Shown in pieces: positions 34,474 to 42,936 of a stretch of DNA of 64,000 bases. Below the pieces are notes generated by a model. The model ran no database searches. It was not told the origin of the DNA and worked only from the letters and a program-made list of their open reading frames with translations. Positions within the stretch are counted from its first letter, which is position 1. Each line of letters opens with the position of its first letter. The DNA comes from Elusimicrobiota bacterium (GTDB taxonomy: Bacteria > Elusimicrobiota > Elusimicrobia > UBA1565 > UBA9628), in assembly GCA_003452935.1 (NCBI GenBank), contig DMMY01000007.1, forward strand, positions 62,001 through 126,000, given 5' to 3'. The translations under genes and the position numbers were made by a program.

Positions 34474-36090
34474 CTATACGCCCAGGCCCACGCGTCTGGC
34501 TTCTCCATAGGAAGTCGCGCCTTCAACAACGAGCTTGGTCAGGCTTTCCCGGAAAGGCGTCATCCCGTCAGCCTGCGCCGCCTTGAGCCACTCCTTGTCC
34601 GGCACGTCCGCCTTAAGCAAGGGCTTCAAATTCTCCCCCGCCACAAGAAGCTCGAACAAAGGCGTAACTCCCCGAAAACCAGTATGCAGGCAGGCCGGAC
34701 AGCCGATCGGCCGTCCCACGCTAGCCTCTGCCCGCACGCCCAAAGCTTCAAGCTCCTCGGGCCGGGGCGCGGCCAGCTTGCGGCAGGAACAAAGGCGGCG
34801 GGGCAGGCGGTGCGCGCAAATCGCCGACAACCCCCGGCGCAGAAGGTCCGGGGCCAAGCCCATGTCGAAAAGACCTCGCAAAGCCGCCACGGCGCCGTCG
34901 CCCGGCAGGGACCCAAGAACTAGAATTCCCCCGGCCGCCGCGGCCAAGGCCTCGCGCATAATCTCCTGGCCGCTTAAATCGTCGACCGCGATCGCGTCCG
35001 GCTTGCGTTCAAGAATGCCTCGAAAAAGCGCGGCGCGGTCCTGCCCCGCGATGGTCACCGACACCCCGGCGATATCTTGGGCCGGCCGCGAAAGCAGGGC
35101 AAAAGCGCTGCGGTTCTGTTGTGAAACATGCGCCAGAGCCGCCAGCAGAGCGGTCCTTTTTCCCGTGCCGGAAAGGCCCGCATGAATGATGAGGCCCGCC
35201 TGGGCCTCAAGCCGCCTTTGATAACGTCCGAGGTCCTGATCGGAAAAGCCAAGCTCGCGGGGAACTTGAATGGACTTGGGCGGACCCTCCAAATGGATAT
35301 CCAGGCGCTCGCCGTGCACGGTGGGCAGGACTCTGATGATGGCCCTGGGGCAGTCTTCCTCGGCTCTGGTCTGCCCGTCCTGGACGCGCATCCGCGCTCC
35401 CATATCCAATCCGGCCAAGACCTTGCAGCGCGCGGCCAAAGCCCTATGATAGGGAAGAGATAACTCCACGATGGGGACCAGGACTCCGGAGAGCCGGTAC
35501 TGAACCAAGCTGCACCAGGACCCGGGAACGACCAGCACGTCGCTGGCCCCGCGCCGGCCGGCGTCTAGAAGCAGGAGCCCGGCCAGGCGCACGGCGGGAT
35601 GCGCGACGCGGGAGCCCTCCGGCGGTTCGGGCGCTTCCGCCAAATCCTGTAGCTGGCGCAGCCCAGGCTCCATCAGGGCCGGCGCGATCGAATTCAAGAC
35701 ATCCCTGACATCCTTGAGATTCTGCTCATGGGAACTGGTGGAAGCCAGCTGCGCGCCGGCGCAGACCTCGTCTCGGCGGCAGCGTTTTTCCTCCTGCATA
35801 AGACGCACGACGGACCTAAATGCGCGCTCCAAATCCAAGAAGGCGCCGCGCAAGCGGTTATTGAGCTCTTCATCGTCGTTATCCGCGGCCTCGCGCGCCG
35901 AAGACGCGGCCCGGGCCACCCAACGGCCGCACGGACCTTCCAAGAATCCCTTGGCGGTCTCGAAGGCTCCCCAGCGGCCCGCGGAAAATTCCTGGCGTAT
36001 GGCCTCCAGGAGCAAGCCCAGTATCTCGGCCGCCATGATCACTGCCGGCTTGAGTTTACGCGGATCCGGCGAGGACGTGTCTTGCGTCAT
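34474..36090 (-). CDS. Divergent GspE/PilB-type secretion ATPase
   Basis: A 538-aa protein. The N-terminal 150 residues are helical and unfamiliar. Residues 160-500 follow the GspE/PilB plan: SDVLVVP...VQYRLSGVL, Walker A AGLSGTGKRTALL (305-313), the GspE-like zinc motif (LCSC at 434-436, CPAC at 464-467) and HTGFRGVTPLFELL. The Walker B region reads KPDAIAVDDLSG instead of the usual DPDxxxVGEIRD, so the catalytic Glu is replaced by Asp. It might be weakly active or regulatory. No pilus or type II genes adjoin it. The ATG follows the preceding transporter... gene order continues downstream on the same strand with its stop 146 bp before the PQ-loop gene. Confidence 0.75.
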   Translation of the reverse strand: MTQDTSSPDPRKLKPAVIMAAEILGLLLEAIRQEFSAGRWGAFETAKGFLEGPCGRWVARAASSAREAADNDDEELNNRLRGAFLDLERAFRSVVRLMQEEKRCRRDEVCAGAQLASTSSHEQNLKDVRDVLNSIAPALMEPGLRQLQDLAEAPEPPEGSRVAHPAVRLAGLLLLDAGRRGASDVLVVPGSWCSLVQYRLSGVLVPIVELSLPYHRALAARCKVLAGLDMGARMRVQDGQTRAEEDCPRAIIRVLPTVHGERLDIHLEGPPKSIQVPRELGFSDQDLGRYQRRLEAQAGLIIHAGLSGTGKRTALLAALAHVSQQNRSAFALLSRPAQDIAGVSVTIAGQDRAALFRGILERKPDAIAVDDLSGQEIMREALAAAAGGILVLGSLPGDGAVAALRGLFDMGLAPDLLRRGLSAICAHRLPRRLCSCRKLAAPRPEELEALGVRAEASVGRPIGCPACLHTGFRGVTPLFELLVAGENLKPLLKADVPDKEWLKAAQADGMTPFRESLTKLVVEGATSYGEARRVGLGV

Positions 36091-37368
36091 CTAGGCGGAC
36101 TCCATGCGGCGCTGTTCCTTTGGGATGAACGGAATAACGAGAAAACCGGGAAGCGTGGCTATGCAGACGATCAGGAAAAAAGCCTTGTAGCCGACGGCTT
36201 GCTGGATATAGCCGCTTGCAAATCCGGGAACCATCATGCCCAAGGCCATGATCCCGGTCGAAATGGCGTAATGCGATGTCTTATAAGCGCTCTCCCCGGC
36301 CCGCATCAAAAGATAGACCGTGAAAGCCGCGAAACCTATGCCGTAGCCGAACTGTTCCGCCGAGACCAGAACGCAAGCCAGGGAAGCGGGCGGCTGGGCA
36401 TAAGCCATGTAGACGAAACAGACGTCGGGCAGGTGCAAGGCCAGGACCATGGGCCAGAGGCAGCGCTTGAACCCATAGCGCGCGATGAGCCAGCCGCCCA
36501 ATATGCCGCCCACGACCAAGGACGCGACGCCGAACGTCCCGTAAACCACCCCCACTTGCGCGGTCGTCAGACCCAGGCCGCCCGCGGCCCGGGAATCAAG
36601 AAGAAAGGGCGCGGCGAGCTTGACCAGCATGGCCTCGGCAAGGCGGTAGAGCAGGATAAAGGCGAGAGTCGCGCCGATTCGCTCCTGCCGGAAATAGGAC
36701 GCCATGATCTCCAGGAATACGGCCGGAGACCGGACGTGGCGGCCGCCTTGCTGGCCGTCCATGGACGGCTGGGGCAGGATGAGCTTGTGATAAGCCGCCA
36801 GAAGCACGAACAAAATCGCCGGCAAGGCCAAGGCCGCGGCCCAACTCGCGGGGGTGTTCCCCGTCGAGGTCTCCAGCCGGCCCGCCAACGCGACGAGCAA
36901 GCCCGAGCCGAAGATCATGGCGAAGCGGTAAAAAGTGGCGCGAATGCCGGCGAAGAAAGCCTGTTCCTTATCGCTCAACGCCAACATGTAGAAGCCGTCG
37001 ATCGCGATGTCCTGTGTCGCGGATACAAAAGCTCCGATCGTGAAAAAGAGCAGCGACATCATGAAAAAGCCAGACTGCTTGAGGGACATGGCCGCAGCAG
37101 CCAAAGCGGCGGCCATGGCGACCTGGCTCCAGAGAATCCAGTTGCGTTTGGTGGAATACATATCCACCAGCGGACCCCAAAGCATCTTGATGACCCAAGG
37201 CAAATAGAGCCAGCTCGTCCAGAAGGCGATGCGGCCGTTGTCAATGCCCATCCTTTTATAAAGGATGACCGAGACCGTATTGATGAGGATGTAGGGCAGG
37301 CCCGAGGCAAAGTAGAGCGTCGGGATGATGGCCCAGGGATTGCGGCCGGCGGCCGCAGCTTCAGCCAT
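36091..37368 (-). CDS. MFS transporter, AmpG-like
   Basis: A 425-aa, 12-segment membrane protein. Its N-terminal half resembles AmpG-type muropeptide permeases (IPTLYFASGLPYILINTVSVILYKRMG, WLYLPWVIKMLWGPLVDMYSTKRNWIL, SATQDIAIDGFYMLAL). AmpG imports anhydro-muropeptides for cell-wall recycling, but related carriers move other substrates, so the role is provisional. Its start overlaps the GNAT gene by eight bases, and its stop codon touches the ATG of the GspE-like gene (TAGATG). The three genes therefore form one operon. Confidence 0.82.
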   Translation of the reverse strand: MAEAAAAGRNPWAIIPTLYFASGLPYILINTVSVILYKRMGIDNGRIAFWTSWLYLPWVIKMLWGPLVDMYSTKRNWILWSQVAMAAALAAAAMSLKQSGFFMMSLLFFTIGAFVSATQDIAIDGFYMLALSDKEQAFFAGIRATFYRFAMIFGSGLLVALAGRLETSTGNTPASWAAALALPAILFVLLAAYHKLILPQPSMDGQQGGRHVRSPAVFLEIMASYFRQERIGATLAFILLYRLAEAMLVKLAAPFLLDSRAAGGLGLTTAQVGVVYGTFGVASLVVGGILGGWLIARYGFKRCLWPMVLALHLPDVCFVYMAYAQPPASLACVLVSAEQFGYGIGFAAFTVYLLMRAGESAYKTSHYAISTGIMALGMMVPGFASGYIQQAVGYKAFFLIVCIATLPGFLVIPFIPKEQRRMESA

Positions 37369-37897
37369 GCGCCCTCCGTCGCGGGCGAGGCCGGACGGCT
37401 TGCATCACGGTCAAGTCCAGTACCTCGTCGCCCACGGGTTCCGGCTTGCGGCCTGTGACCTTAAAGCCGTGCTTGCGGTAAAAACCGATGGCCCGCGCAT
37501 TTTCGGAAAGGACCTCGAGGCGCATGCGTCGGCTGCGGGGAAAGGCTCCCCAGGCCGCGGCCAGCAGCTTCTCGCCCAAGCCCAGGCCCTGGCAGCCCGG
37601 ACGGACATAAAGGCGGTGCATGAACAGGGCTCCCGGCCCCGTGCGCCGTACCGTGGTCAGGCCCAGGAGCCGTCGGCCTCTCGCGGCCACGCCGAAATAG
37701 CAGGCCCGATCCCGGATTTGGCCCAGCAAGTGCTTCGGATTATGCCAGCGGCGCGAAACCCGCCTGATGGTTTCGGAAGAAAGAAAGCCGTCGAAGGTCC
37801 GGCGCCAGGTCAAGACCAGCAGCCGCGACAAGCCCCGAGCATCCGCCGCCCGCGCCCGGCGCAGGGTCACGACAACATTTCCGTCCGCGGGCTTCAT
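37361..37897 (-). CDS. GNAT-family N-acetyltransferase
   Basis: A 178-aa acetyltransferase of the GNAT fold. The acetyl-CoA site is LYVRPGCQGLGLGEKLLAAA, and the last strand/helix is LEVLSENARAIGFYRKHGFKVTGR. The acceptor is unknown. TAGAAT at 37905-37910 ends seven bases before the ATG, so it likely heads the operon GNAT, AmpG-like, GspE-like. A GGGAG is also within the gap and could act as ribosome binding site if transcription started a little further upstream. Confidence 0.87.
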   Translation of the reverse strand: MKPADGNVVVTLRRARAADARGLSRLLVLTWRRTFDGFLSSETIRRVSRRWHNPKHLLGQIRDRACYFGVAARGRRLLGLTTVRRTGPGALFMHRLYVRPGCQGLGLGEKLLAAAWGAFPRSRRMRLEVLSENARAIGFYRKHGFKVTGRKPEPVGDEVLDLTVMQAVRPRPRRRAHG

Positions 37898-37904
37898 CTC
37901 CCGG

Positions 37905-37910
37905 ATTCTA
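37905..37910 (-). promoter_or_regulatory. -10 box TAGAAT, seven bases before GNAT ATG
   Basis: TAGAAT, seven bases, ATG at 37897. It fits the leaderless pattern seen across the window. Confidence 0.45.
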
Positions 37911-37975
37911 GCAAAGTCGGTGTCAGGCTTTTACGTTTTTTACGAACGGCGCCAGAATCTGACAAAGGCCGGAGG

Positions 37976-38770
37976 TCAGAACCTTTGCCAAAAAATCCTG
38001 GACAGCGCCGCGGCCGCGTCTTCCCCGGCCAGGCGCCCCGCCGCCGCCACGGCCTTGACCGAAGCCGCGCCTTCGTCCGTGTCCAAAGCCGAGGCTTGAC
38101 TGACTCCTTCCCAAGCCACTTCGCCGGTATCGGGCCGCACCGCGCTTAGGTTAAGGATCGCGGCATAGGACCGCAATTCGCCCAGACGGGGGTCTTTCAC
38201 TTTGTAGGCCCTGGCCTGGGCACGCAGCGTCATATCCGCCCGGCTGGAGCCCGACGCCTCGATGACGCCGAATCCCCGCGCCAGAAGCTGGCGCCGCAGC
38301 GCCGTCTGCGCGGCGCTCTCCAACTCCTCGGCTTGCGGCCCGTCCGCCTTCACCGTGACCATCAAGTTTATGCCCAAAGGCGGAGACTCGGCCGGAGCTC
38401 CCACGGGGCGGATCAGAACCCGGGCCCGTATGCGGATTTTCAGGAACCCGTTTTCTTCGGACTCTCCCAGAACGTCGTAATGCGCGATCCCCCCGCTGCT
38501 TTCGGCAAGGACGCGGGATATGACCCCCACGCCCTCGGCGACCAGCGATGAGGCGGTCACGGAAACGCCGTTGACCTTTTCCGCGGCCCGGCGCTGCGCA
38601 TCGGCCAAGGCCCGCCGCCGGGTCGTCTCCGCGTCACGGCTCTCCAGCGGCGCCCAGCCCTCCGCCTCGACCACCTTTGCAGGCGGCCCCATCGGACGCG
38701 GCAATCCCGCGCAGCCAATCCAAAGAAGCGCGCCGGCCAGAAAGGGCCGGACCCGGCATGCGGGGCTCAT
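37976..38770 (-). CDS. FlgT-like exported protein
   Basis: A 264-aa protein with a signal peptide containing a possible lipobox (WIGCAG). Residues 30-125 resemble the N-terminal domain of FlgT, a periplasmic flagellar-ring protein: VEAEGWAPLESRDAETTRRRALADAQRRAAEKVNG, ESSGGIAHYDVLGESEENGFLKIRIRARV. The C-terminal half is a second alpha/beta domain (INLMVTVKADGPQAEELESAAQ). The ATG overlaps the preceding stop (TGATG). It is the third gene of a FlgO-, FlgP-, FlgT-like trio. No flagellar genes are nearby, so a flagellar role is not established. Confidence 0.6.
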   Translation of the reverse strand: MSPACRVRPFLAGALLWIGCAGLPRPMGPPAKVVEAEGWAPLESRDAETTRRRALADAQRRAAEKVNGVSVTASSLVAEGVGVISRVLAESSGGIAHYDVLGESEENGFLKIRIRARVLIRPVGAPAESPPLGINLMVTVKADGPQAEELESAAQTALRRQLLARGFGVIEASGSSRADMTLRAQARAYKVKDPRLGELRSYAAILNLSAVRPDTGEVAWEGVSQASALDTDEGAASVKAVAAAGRLAGEDAAAALSRIFWQRF

Positions 38771-39210
38771 CACAATCCCTCGCCTATAGGCGCGACCGTA
38801 TATTCCTTGGGCAGACGCAGGGTCACGACGCAGCCGTTGTCCTTGGTGAACTCCGACTTATAGATCTCCGCTCCCTGGATGGTCTCCATAAGCCGCGCCT
38901 CAAGTTTAGACTCGGTCTCCAATCCCCGGTCCACGCTGACTCCTCCCAAGAGCCGCACTCCCTTGAGCATGGAAAGCAGCTCATACTGCGCTTTGACGAT
39001 GGCCGCATCACGAGCCAGGGCCCGGCGCTGGGTTTCCGTGGGCAAGGCCGGATCCGATGCGCCGATGCCGATAGCCTCATAGTAGCCGTAGGTCACGGGC
39101 ATTTGGTCGATGGTGTCCATGACGCGCCCGTCCTTTACTCGTGCAGTCACTCCCGCGCAACCCTCAAGAAAAGTCGCCAGAGCCAGGACCGTCAATGCCG
39201 TTATTCTCAT
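38770..39210 (-). CDS. LPP20/FlgP-like lipoprotein
   Basis: A 146-aa lipoprotein. The signal peptide ends in LEGCAG. The mature part has the LPP20 pattern: YYEAIGIGASDPALPTETQRRALARDAAIVKAQYELLSMLKG, and a C-terminal strand NGCVVTLRLPKEYTV. FlgP of Vibrio and Campylobacter belongs to this family and forms outer-membrane disks around the flagellar motor, but LPP20 proteins also occur without flagella. The start at 39210 overlaps the FlgO-like stop (ATGA), and GGAGGG lies just upstream. Confidence 0.7.
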   Translation of the reverse strand: MRITALTVLALATFLEGCAGVTARVKDGRVMDTIDQMPVTYGYYEAIGIGASDPALPTETQRRALARDAAIVKAQYELLSMLKGVRLLGGVSVDRGLETESKLEARLMETIQGAEIYKSEFTKDNGCVVTLRLPKEYTVAPIGEGL

Positions 39211-40196
39211 ATTCCCTCCGCCGTTGTTATCGCGCATCTCTCGCGCAGCGCGTATGCCTTTCGCTCAATGACCAGAAAAGTCACCATCTCGGTTGGGTTG
39301 AGCTCCGGGATGCGGTCTTGCGCGGACCAAAAGTTAAAGTATTCGTAAAAGCGCCGCCTGAGTTCCGGTTCAAAGATGGTTGCGCCCGGGTCGGCCGGGA
39401 GAATCCGGCTGGACCGGCCCTTTTTCAGACGCAGGGCCCAGTAGCGGGCCTTGAGATCAAGGATGCCGCTTTCGAGCTCGTCCGCGGACCTGGCCGCGTC
39501 GCGGCACGCTGGAGCCGCCGCGTCTTGCGACGCCGGATACTCCCCGGCGCTTATGCGGGACGGCTCGAAAAGAAAGTCCGCCAGCGGCTCGGTTAGAAAC
39601 TCTCCGGGCGGATCGGACGTGAACTCCGGCGCCAGCAGACGGGAAGGAGCCCGGCGCGCCGCGGCGGGCGAAGACAGCGCGGCCTCGGGGTTCATCCGTT
39701 CGACTTTTCCCTCGGCCGCGGCCAAGACCAGCCCGCTTTGCGCCCGCATCAGCCGCGCCGCCACGAGCACCTTGGCCCCTTGAATCACGAAACTGCCCGT
39801 GACGATGCCGTCGGCCGGGTCTATCCCGCCCAAATCCCTGCCCGCCTCGCTCGCGAGCGCCCCGGTCCGCGCCAACCGCTGCTCCTCGAGGACTTTTTGA
39901 ATGAGATTGCGCTCCACCGTCCGCACGCGGCCCAGGCGCACGAACTGGGTGCTCAAACGCTCGGCGATGCTCCAACCTTCGCGCGCCTCAGTCCCATCCG
40001 CGGATTCAAACGGCAGGACGGTGATCCGCGCCACGTGGGCGTGGCTGGCCGCGCGGGACAGGTCGCGGGCTATTTTTTTGAAATCATCGCCCAAAACGGG
40101 CGAAGCGAAAAATAATAATATGAAAGCCCCGGCCGCGGCGATTATCTCGCGCCCCGCAGCCAGGTCCGCAACCATCCGCCGCCTGCCCCTCTCCAT
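39207..40196 (-). CDS. FlgO-like exported protein
   Basis: A 329-aa protein with an N-terminal signal segment (AAAGAFILLFFASPVLG). Residues 35-170 match the FlgO/CsgG-like fold: ARITVLPFESADGTEAREGWSIAERLSTQFVRLG, VERNLIQKVLEEQRLARTG, GIVTGSFVIQGAKVLVAARL. The C-terminal half is Ala/Arg-rich and not recognisable. It begins a tightly overlapping trio with the LPP20 and FlgT-like genes. The ATG at 40196 is favoured because GGGAG stands nine bases before it; a GTG at 40211 is the alternative. Confidence 0.68.
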   Translation of the reverse strand: MERGRRRMVADLAAGREIIAAAGAFILLFFASPVLGDDFKKIARDLSRAASHAHVARITVLPFESADGTEAREGWSIAERLSTQFVRLGRVRTVERNLIQKVLEEQRLARTGALASEAGRDLGGIDPADGIVTGSFVIQGAKVLVAARLMRAQSGLVLAAAEGKVERMNPEAALSSPAAARRAPSRLLAPEFTSDPPGEFLTEPLADFLFEPSRISAGEYPASQDAAAPACRDAARSADELESGILDLKARYWALRLKKGRSSRILPADPGATIFEPELRRRFYEYFNFWSAQDRIPELNPTEMVTFLVIERKAYALRERCAITTAEGI

Positions 40197-40344
40197 GGCA
40201 TGATCTCCCACCCTTCACACCAATAGGTTAGGTCGCAGGCGTCAAGAAACCATCAAAGCTGCGGCCCGGGGCTCGTTCAGGAACGGGGGCAGGAATTTTG
40301 GGCGCCTCGACGTCCGAAACGATCCTTTATTGCTTAGCGAGCCC

Positions 40345-40797
40345 TTAGGCCAGGCAGCGGCGGATCGCGGCGTCGACATACTCGGGCAGACGCAGGCGCA
40401 GCGCCTCGGAAAGCCCCATGGCGTTGTCAACGCTTTGCGGCTCGATGCCCATGAATGTGATCGGCGGTAGGTGATAATTCATCTGGCGGGCGAACTCCAA
40501 AATCTTGAGCAAGTCGCCTTCATGCGTGGTCAACCCGGAGAGCTCCTTGCGGGTCTCCACTTGCGCGGGCGAAAAAAAAGCGTGCTCCCCCGGAGCCTTG
40601 CCCATGCGGGCGCTGTCCACGATGAGGATATGTTCGGTCGCCGGCTCCAGAAAATTGAGGAGATTCAAGGTATTGCCGGAAAGGTCGATGGCTCTAAAGC
40701 CTTGCTCCAGCCCGCCTTCGGCGATGCGCTCCACGATGCGCAAGCCTATGGAATCGTCAAAAGCGCAGTAGTTGCCGACGCCTATGAGATAACGCAC
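40345..40797 (-). CDS. [NiFe]-hydrogenase maturation protease
   Basis: A 150-aa endopeptidase of the HybD/HycI family that cuts the C-terminal tail from the hydrogenase large subunit after nickel insertion. Signature: IGVGNYCAFDDSIGLRIVERI with the nickel-binding Asp, and a second Asp in LIVDSARMG. The start is GTG with GGGGGAG upstream. It lies 73 bases downstream of hydA, the subunit it should process, and is likely in the same operon; a GC-rich hairpin separates the two. Confidence 0.93.
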   Translation of the reverse strand: MRYLIGVGNYCAFDDSIGLRIVERIAEGGLEQGFRAIDLSGNTLNLLNFLEPATEHILIVDSARMGKAPGEHAFFSPAQVETRKELSGLTTHEGDLLKILEFARQMNYHLPPITFMGIEPQSVDNAMGLSEALRLRLPEYVDAAIRRCLA

Positions 40798-40815
40798 GGC
40801 TCCCCCAAAACAGTC

Positions 40816-40836
40816 CCGCCCCCTGGCCGGGGGCGG
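40816..40836. other. GC-rich hairpin between hydA and protease gene
   Basis: CCGCCCCC, five-base loop, GGGGGCGG. It is not followed by a T-run. It could adjust protease expression relative to the hydrogenase subunits or stabilise the upstream mRNA. Confidence 0.45.
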
Positions 40837-40870
40837 AGCCGTCTCGCGCCTCGTCGAGGCACGATGAAGC

Positions 40871-42187
40871 TCAAGAGACGAATTTTACGTCGAGGAAGTG
40901 CGTGGAGCACGAAATGCAGGGATCATAGGCCCGCACCAACATCTCCAGGCGCAGTTCCATCTGCTTCTCGTCGACGCCCTGATCGAGAAGCTCCGGCACC
41001 AGCTTCTCGAAATCTTTCTGGATGTTGGCGTGGTTCTGGTTGGTGGGAATGATGCAGTTGCCGCCCAGGCACATCCCGTCGCGGTCGTATTCGTACTCAT
41101 GGAACAGAATGCCGCGCGGCACTTCCACCGCGCCCGCGCCCTTGGCGTGTTTGGTCGGCTTGACCAAGGGCTCGTCCTTGACGCCGGTCTTGATGAGGTC
41201 GTCGATGAGGCCAAGGGATTCATGGAAGCTCTGCACGATTTCCACGACTTGGGCCACGGTATTCATGTAAGGGTTGGTGTTGACGGCCTTGAGCCCCAGG
41301 GCCGCGGCCGCCTTCTTGGCCTCGGGATGGAGTTGGGCATGGTTGTTGTTAAAGCGCGCCAAGGCTCCGGCCGCGTAGCTCTCCAGGCGGTTGCGCGTGT
41401 ACTTGGCGGTCGAGGCGGGCACCACGTACTCGTTGGTGCACTTCCTATAATCCGATACCTTATAGGCGGCCTTGTCCCCGTCGGGCAGGATCGTCTGGAC
41501 CTCGCCGTCATAGAGGGCGTAGCCGTCCCGGCTGTGCAGAGCCATGTACTCGGTAGGCCGGTCGAAAACCGGGATGGCGCCGGCCAGGGCCTTGACCGTG
41601 GCCAAGGTCGCCTCCAGGTCAGGCACCGCGGACAAAAGCTTCTCGCGCACGTCCGAGAGTTCCCGGACCGTCGGCAGCTTGGCAAAGCCGCCCGGCACCG
41701 CCTTGGTCGGATGCGTGGTCCGGCCGGCGATGAGCGAGCCCCACTCATGGGCCAGGCGCTTAAGGCGCAGGGCCCGGGCCACGACCTCGCCGTGGGTCTT
41801 CACCAGCGGAAAGACCGACGGCGCGCCCAGCAGGTCCGGCGCGGCCAGGAAATAAACGTGCAGAACATGGGAGTCGAAGTTCTCCGCGTGCTTCATGAGC
41901 GCGCGTAATTTTTCGGTCTGGGGCGTCACCTTGATGCCTAAGGCCGCCTCGGTCGCCTTCAGCGAGGCCAAGGTGTGCCCGATGGAGCAAATGCCGCAGA
42001 TGCGGCTCGTGATGCGCGCCACTTCGGAGTAATGCCGGCCGCGGATCATGGCCTCGAAGAAGCGGGGCGCCTCGGGCACGGCCCATTCGCATTTCTCGAT
42101 GCGGCCGCTGGCCACGTTGACGGCGATGTTGCCGTGGCCCTCCACGCGGGTGAGGTGATGGACGGCGATGTTGATGGTCTTGCTCAT
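40871..42187 (-). CDS. hydA: Group 3b-type [NiFe]-hydrogenase large subunit (alpha)
   Basis: The 438-aa catalytic subunit of a bidirectional NAD(P)-linked cytoplasmic hydrogenase. Nickel-binding motifs: L1 RICGICSIGH near residue 62 and L2 DPCISCSTHFLDVKFVS at the C-terminus. The residues after the L2 His form the short tail removed by the maturation protease downstream. The ATG overlaps the hydD stop (ATGA). The gene order hydB, hydG, hydD, hydA is that of sulfhydrogenase-type group 3b enzymes. Confidence 0.95.
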   Translation of the reverse strand: MSKTINIAVHHLTRVEGHGNIAVNVASGRIEKCEWAVPEAPRFFEAMIRGRHYSEVARITSRICGICSIGHTLASLKATEAALGIKVTPQTEKLRALMKHAENFDSHVLHVYFLAAPDLLGAPSVFPLVKTHGEVVARALRLKRLAHEWGSLIAGRTTHPTKAVPGGFAKLPTVRELSDVREKLLSAVPDLEATLATVKALAGAIPVFDRPTEYMALHSRDGYALYDGEVQTILPDGDKAAYKVSDYRKCTNEYVVPASTAKYTRNRLESYAAGALARFNNNHAQLHPEAKKAAAALGLKAVNTNPYMNTVAQVVEIVQSFHESLGLIDDLIKTGVKDEPLVKPTKHAKGAGAVEVPRGILFHEYEYDRDGMCLGGNCIIPTNQNHANIQKDFEKLVPELLDQGVDEKQMELRLEMLVRAYDPCISCSTHFLDVKFVS

Positions 42188-42936
42188 TTCGCGTCTCCTC
42201 TCTGATTGGCCGTGAACATCAAAGACTTCGCCTGGGCCCAGCCCTTGGGCATGCCGGCGCGCTTGTCTAGAACCTTGACCAGGGCATCATGGTTGGGCTT
42301 GTCCACGAAACCGCGGCAGGCCTCGCAAGGGATGCCGTCCGCCGGACAAGGCGCGCCGCAGCCGGAGCGCGCGGTCTGGCCCATGCAGTAATCGCCGACA
42401 TCATAGCGGCAGATGGTTTCCCGACGCTTGCATTCCACGCAGACCGGATAATTGGGGATGACCGGTTCCTTGCCGTGCAGGAGGTGCGACACGATCTGAA
42501 GCACCTCGTACTTGTTGACCGGGCAGCCCCAGGCGTAGTAGTCCACCTTGATGGCCTGGTCCACGCCCAGAGCTTTCTGGCTGTCCAAATGCGGCATCTC
42601 GGCGTCCTTCCCATAAACGCACTTCTTATAATCAGCGGTATGATTCTTGAGCGCGTTGATGCCCGCCGTGGTGGCGCATTGGCCGTAGGCGATCACGATC
42701 TTGGCGCGCCGGCGGATGTCCTCCAGGCGGGCGCGGTCGGACTCGCGCGTGAAGCTGCCTTCGATGAAGGCGATGTCGATGGGTTCCTTGGTCTTCTCGG
42801 ACATGGCCTCGCGGAACTCCACCACGTCGACATGCTTGAGCAGCTCCAAAAAGACCGGGTCTCCGTAATTGGTAAACTCGATCTGGCAGCCCTCGCAACA
42901 GGCGAAATCAAAAAACGCCACCTTGGGTTTAGACAT
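42184..42936 (-). CDS. hydD: Group 3b-type [NiFe]-hydrogenase small subunit (delta)
   Basis: The 250-aa electron-transfer subunit that pairs with HydA. Iron-sulfur ligands are visible in FDFACCEGCQIEF, AYGQCATTAGI, YAWGCPVNKYE, CVECKRRE and further C-terminal cysteines (YCMGQTARSGCGAPCPADGIPCEAC). The start at 42936 is set by the TGATG overlap with hydG; an upstream in-frame ATG lies inside hydG and would add a non-homologous stretch. No signal peptide, so the enzyme is cytoplasmic. Confidence 0.94.
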   Translation of the reverse strand: MSKPKVAFFDFACCEGCQIEFTNYGDPVFLELLKHVDVVEFREAMSEKTKEPIDIAFIEGSFTRESDRARLEDIRRRAKIVIAYGQCATTAGINALKNHTADYKKCVYGKDAEMPHLDSQKALGVDQAIKVDYYAWGCPVNKYEVLQIVSHLLHGKEPVIPNYPVCVECKRRETICRYDVGDYCMGQTARSGCGAPCPADGIPCEACRGFVDKPNHDALVKVLDKRAGMPKGWAQAKSLMFTANQRGDAK

